Below, one piece after another: positions 61,147-64,000 of a DNA stretch of 64,000 bases. Source of the DNA: CBDEFX01 sp965237635 (GTDB lineage Bacteria; Chloroflexota; Dehalococcoidia; Lucifugimonadales; CAUZJF01). The notes beneath the pieces were generated by a model. That model had not been told where the DNA came from. It searched no databases and saw only the letters and a program-made list of their open reading frames with translations. Location: contig CBDEFX010000002.1 of assembly GCA_965237635.1 (NCBI GenBank), positions 1,178,001-1,242,000 on the forward strand, read 5' to 3'. Within the stretch, counting starts at the first letter, position 1; each line of letters begins with the position of its first letter. A program made the position numbers and the translations under genes.

Positions 61147-62694
61147 CTAGGATACGCCCCGCTTCCATTCGGTCCCTCCGGGGGTATCCTCGAGCACGTA
61201 GCCGAGCTCCGCGAGCCTCTTCCGGATCTGATCGGCCTCTTCGTACTGCTTGGCCGCGCGCAAGGACGACCGGGCGTCGATCAACGCGCCGATGAGTGCC
61301 GCGATATCGTCGTCGCTCATCGTTTCCGGCCCCTCAGGCTCTTCGTCCCCGCTGCCCAGAAACTCCGCGATCGCGATGCCGTGGTCCTCAAGTCTCTGTC
61401 TGATGCCGTCCGCCACCTCCTGGTTATTGGAGGAGCGTAGCTCGGCATTCGTGTCAAGCATCAGATGGAAGAGGGGGAAGAACTCCGATTCGCTCTCGCC
61501 TGTAGGGGCTTCGAGCGTCAACCCTAGTATCCCCGCCAGCTCTCTCAAGGTGTCTTGGGCCCGCTCCACGGACAAGCCTTCCTCTCTCGCGCGGTTGATG
61601 TCGTGTGCCAGGTCGAACAGCGCGGCACTCGCCCGAGGGGTGTTGAGGTCATCGTCCATCGCTTGTATGAAGGCTTCTCGGTGGGTCTCTGTTTCGAGAG
61701 GTGGCCCCTCGCGTGGCGGCCCGCTATGGCTCATAGCGTTGCGCAGGCGTCCGGCACCCCGCTCCTGCGCGGCGACACCCTGGTCGCTGTAGCTAAGTGG
61801 GCTCCGATAGTGTGAGCTCAAGAAGAAGAGGCGGAGAGCGTCCGACGAGAAACGCTTTAACGCCTCGCCGACGGTCACGAGGTTGCCGAGCGACTTGCTC
61901 ATCTTGTCGTCGCCTAGTCTGAGGAGTCCGTTGTGGACCCAGAAACGGGCCATCGGCCCGCTGCCGGTGTACGACTCGCTCTGGGCTATCTCGTTCTCGT
62001 GATGAGGGAAGATCAGCTCCTGTCCTCCACCGTGAATGTCTATGGTCTCCCCGAGGTAGGCCAGTGACATCGCGCTGCACTCGATGTGCCAACCCGGCCT
62101 ACCGGGGCCCCAGGGGCTGTCCCACGACGGCTCACCCGGCTTGTGGCGCTTCCACAGGACGAAGTCCATCACGTCCTCTTTGTTCTCGTCGACCTCAACC
62201 CGCGCGCCGGCCTTCATGCTGTCCAGGCTCCGACCACTGAGCTTGCCATAGTCCGGCCGCTCCCGGACGCGAAAGTAGACGTTGCCGTCCGCCGCGTAGG
62301 CCATCCCATGCTCCACGAGAGCCCCGATGATCTGAAGCATCTTCGGGACCTCCTCGGTGGCCTTCGGGTAGTTATGGGCTCGTAGGACGTTAAGCGCGTC
62401 CATCTCTGCGAGGTAGACTGCTATGTTGTCCTCCGCCAGTTGAGCGGTTGGTACACCTTGCCTGGCGGCGGCTTGAATCATCTTGTCGTCGATGTCGGTG
62501 AAATTCTCGACGTACTGGACCTTATGGCCCCGAAACTCCAGGTAGCGGCGGAGCACGTCGAAGACCACTGCCTTCAACGCGTGCCCGACGTGGGACGTAG
62601 AGTAGGGCGTGATGCCGCAGACGTACATCTTCACGGTGTCGCCGCTTGGGGAGAAGGTCTCGGTCTTGCCGGACAGGGTGTTGTAGAGCTTCAT
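61147..62694 (-). CDS. cysS: Cysteinyl-tRNA synthetase
   Basis: 515 aa class I aminoacyl-tRNA synthetase. Start MKLYNTLSGKTETFSPSG, HIGH variant in CGITPYSTSHVGHALKAVVF, zinc ligands including WHIECSAM and GGGQELIFPHHENE, and KMSKSLGN. ATG 62694 overlaps the ispF stop (ATGA), which fixes the start; the longer frame to 62904 is inside ispF. It attaches Cys to its tRNA. Third gene of an ispD-ispF-cysS operon. Confidence 0.96.
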   Translation of the reverse strand: MKLYNTLSGKTETFSPSGDTVKMYVCGITPYSTSHVGHALKAVVFDVLRRYLEFRGHKVQYVENFTDIDDKMIQAAARQGVPTAQLAEDNIAVYLAEMDALNVLRAHNYPKATEEVPKMLQIIGALVEHGMAYAADGNVYFRVRERPDYGKLSGRSLDSMKAGARVEVDENKEDVMDFVLWKRHKPGEPSWDSPWGPGRPGWHIECSAMSLAYLGETIDIHGGGQELIFPHHENEIAQSESYTGSGPMARFWVHNGLLRLGDDKMSKSLGNLVTVGEALKRFSSDALRLFFLSSHYRSPLSYSDQGVAAQERGAGRLRNAMSHSGPPREGPPLETETHREAFIQAMDDDLNTPRASAALFDLAHDINRAREEGLSVERAQDTLRELAGILGLTLEAPTGESESEFFPLFHLMLDTNAELRSSNNQEVADGIRQRLEDHGIAIAEFLGSGDEEPEGPETMSDDDIAALIGALIDARSSLRAAKQYEEADQIRKRLAELGYVLEDTPGGTEWKRGVS

Positions 62695-63173
62695 TCGGCC
62701 GGTTCGAGGGTTGCGACCGCGAGGGACGCGATCCCCTCGCCCTTGCCGATGAACCCGAGGCCGTCCGTCGTCTTGGCTTTCACGTTGACGAGCCTGCGGC
62801 TTATGCCAAGTGAGGCGCTGATGTTCTGGGCAATCGAGTCGATAAAGGGCTTCATAACGGGGAGCTCGGCCAGTATTGTAGCATCGACATAAGTGGCTCG
62901 CCATCCGCTGGCACGCAGGAGTTGGAGCGTATCGCGCAGAAGGACGGAGCCGGCTACTCCCTCGAACCGGGAGTCGGTCGGCGGGAAGTGGGTGCCGATG
63001 TCTCCCAAGCCGGCGCCGCCGAGAAGGGCGTCGATGATCCCGTGTGTGAGCACGTCGCCGTCGCTGTGGCCCGCGAGGCCCCGGTCGAAGGGGATGGACA
63101 CGCCGCCCAGAATCAGCGGGCGTCCTTCGACCAGCGGGTGCACGTCGAAGCCGATACCCGAGCGTGTGGTCAT
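62691..63173 (-). CDS. ispF: 2-C-methyl-D-erythritol 2,4-cyclodiphosphate synthase
   Basis: 160 aa. MTTRSGIGFDVHPLVEGRPL holds the zinc ligands Asp and His, HSDGDVLTHGIIDALLG the third His, GDIGTHFPPTD the flexible loop, and VNVKAKTTDGLGFIGKGEGI the conserved C-terminal substrate site. Fifth step of the MEP isoprenoid pathway. Overlaps ispD upstream and cysS downstream by four bases each. Confidence 0.96.
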   Translation of the reverse strand: MTTRSGIGFDVHPLVEGRPLILGGVSIPFDRGLAGHSDGDVLTHGIIDALLGGAGLGDIGTHFPPTDSRFEGVAGSVLLRDTLQLLRASGWRATYVDATILAELPVMKPFIDSIAQNISASLGISRRLVNVKAKTTDGLGFIGKGEGIASLAVATLEPAE

Positions 63174-63943
63174 CGGCTGCGTCGACGCTCTCTTGTCGTT
63201 CGCCCCTTGAGGATTGCCTCCGCGATGAGGATGTCCTCCGGCATGGTTACCTTTATGTTGTCGTATGAGCCCATAAACATCTTGACCGGTCGACCCATGC
63301 GCTCGACTAACATCGCATCGTCAGTGGCGACCTCCGAGACCTGACTGTGGGCCTCGGTTAGGATCTCAGTCCTGAACACCTGTGGCGTCTGGGCCGCCCA
63401 CAGCCCATCGCGATCGAGAGTTTCTCTCACCGTCTGGTCCGGACCGGCGGACTTGAGTGTGTCCCTGACCGGGATGGCCGCCGATGCCGCTCCGGTCGCT
63501 TTGGCCTCTTCGAGCCCTTTCGATATGTCGTCTGAGTGCAAGCAGGGACGTGCGCCGTCGTGCACGATTGTCCAATCGGTGTCTTGCATCCTGTCGAGCC
63601 CCTGTCTCACGGAACCCTGGCGGCTCTCACCGCCCGCGCACACTTCTTGCACCTTGCGCCAGCCGCTCTCCCCCGCTAGACGCCGGGCTCGCTCGACGTT
63701 ATCCGATGAGACTACCAAGACTATTTTGCCGACCAGATGACTGTCGTTAAAGACCTGGACGCTGTAACTAATCAGAGGACGCTCCGAGACGGGGGCAAAG
63801 ATCTTGTCCAGGCCGAGCATGCGGCGGCTGTCGCCGGCTGCCACGATGATAGCTCCGACCTTCGAGGCTTGACCTTCGCGCGCGGTCCCAAGTGTGAGTG
63901 ACAAAGTTCGCAACCACCCGTCGTCGGTGCAAGTATAATACAC
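63170..63943 (-). CDS. ispD: 2-C-methyl-D-erythritol 4-phosphate cytidylyltransferase
   Basis: 257 aa as drawn. VGAIIVAAGDSRRMLGLDKI is the nucleotide-binding loop, followed by VCAGGESRQGSVRQGL, IVHDGARPC and TDDAMLVERMGRPVKMFMGS. It makes CDP-methylerythritol, two steps before IspF. The start is uncertain: GTG 63943 lies in a TATTATACT stretch that looks like a -10 box, so translation may begin at TTG 63913 or 63904, giving a more usual N-terminus. First gene of the operon. Confidence 0.93.
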   Translation of the reverse strand: MYYTCTDDGWLRTLSLTLGTAREGQASKVGAIIVAAGDSRRMLGLDKIFAPVSERPLISYSVQVFNDSHLVGKIVLVVSSDNVERARRLAGESGWRKVQEVCAGGESRQGSVRQGLDRMQDTDWTIVHDGARPCLHSDDISKGLEEAKATGAASAAIPVRDTLKSAGPDQTVRETLDRDGLWAAQTPQVFRTEILTEAHSQVSEVATDDAMLVERMGRPVKMFMGSYDNIKVTMPEDILIAEAILKGRTTRERRRSR

Positions 63944-64000
63944 CCCGTACGGGACGGTGCGGGTAGGCCCCCCTGTCCCGCTGATGGGAGAGGTAGGTGG

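Overview
The window is a GC-rich bacterial chromosome segment with very many mobile-element scars. Its gene content fits a Chloroflexota bacterium of the SAR202/Dehalococcoidia kind: lipoproteins with long Thr/Pro or Pro/Ala linkers, FG-GAP/UnbV proteins, a large peptide-type ABC substrate-binding lipoprotein, NHL and Kelch propellers, a NarL-type two-component pair, Gfo/Idh/MocA, sugar-isomerase and HpcH/HpaI aldolase genes, and an ispD-ispF-cysS operon. This placement is an inference from gene families; no rRNA or complete tRNA is present.

Layout. 1-2374: start of a large secreted Calx-beta-like protein that runs off the left edge. 3056-6675: histidine kinase, response regulator and a HEPN-like protein. 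6676-12080: IS110 remnant, IS3 element, serine recombinase module A and a broken BrkB/YihY gene. 12190-26863: mostly host-type genes (oxidoreductase, isomerase, collagen-like lipoprotein, two convergent FG-GAP/UnbV proteins, solute-binding lipoprotein, NHL propeller), interrupted by an IS481-like element, gene fragments and a candidate small RNA. 26864-29500: tmRNA-3'-end-like relic, IS1380 remnant, WYL-like gene fragment and short repeats. 29516-33958: an AT-richer island with a ParB-like gene and a two-gene CBASS-type anti-phage locus. 34000-37531: regulator remnant, small membrane protein and a metalloprotease-like lipoprotein. 37586-50290: intact ISNCY-type and IS21 elements, tiny tandem ORFs, low-complexity repeats, a second IS1380 remnant, a truncated AAA ATPase, a frameshifted Kelch lipoprotein, a second ISNCY copy and an IS21 remnant. 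50829-54472: TatA and secreted or hypothetical proteins. 54833-59465: phage-like genes (Mom-like, coiled coil) leading into intact recombinase module B. 59511-63943: membrane protein, aldolase, cysS, ispF and ispD.

The most interesting locus is the CBASS-type pair. A CD-NTase (31107-32804) carries in one polypeptide a Gly/Ser linker, what looks like an E2 (Ubc-like) domain and a C-terminal SEC-C zinc motif. It is followed by a patatin-like phospholipase of the CapV type. The nucleotidyltransferase would make a cyclic nucleotide on infection, the E2-like domain could act on the cyclase itself, and the phospholipase would damage the membrane. A strong TTGACA-17-TAGAAT promoter precedes the pair.

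A second theme is duplication. The resolvase, 27-aa ORF and large serine recombinase module occurs twice, with a perfect palindromic operator in each promoter; one copy is decaying. Relics resembling the 3' end of tmRNA occur at three places, a short inverted-repeat noncoding element occurs about five times, and a 14-bp palindrome occurs four times. Together they suggest repeated integration and excision of islands.
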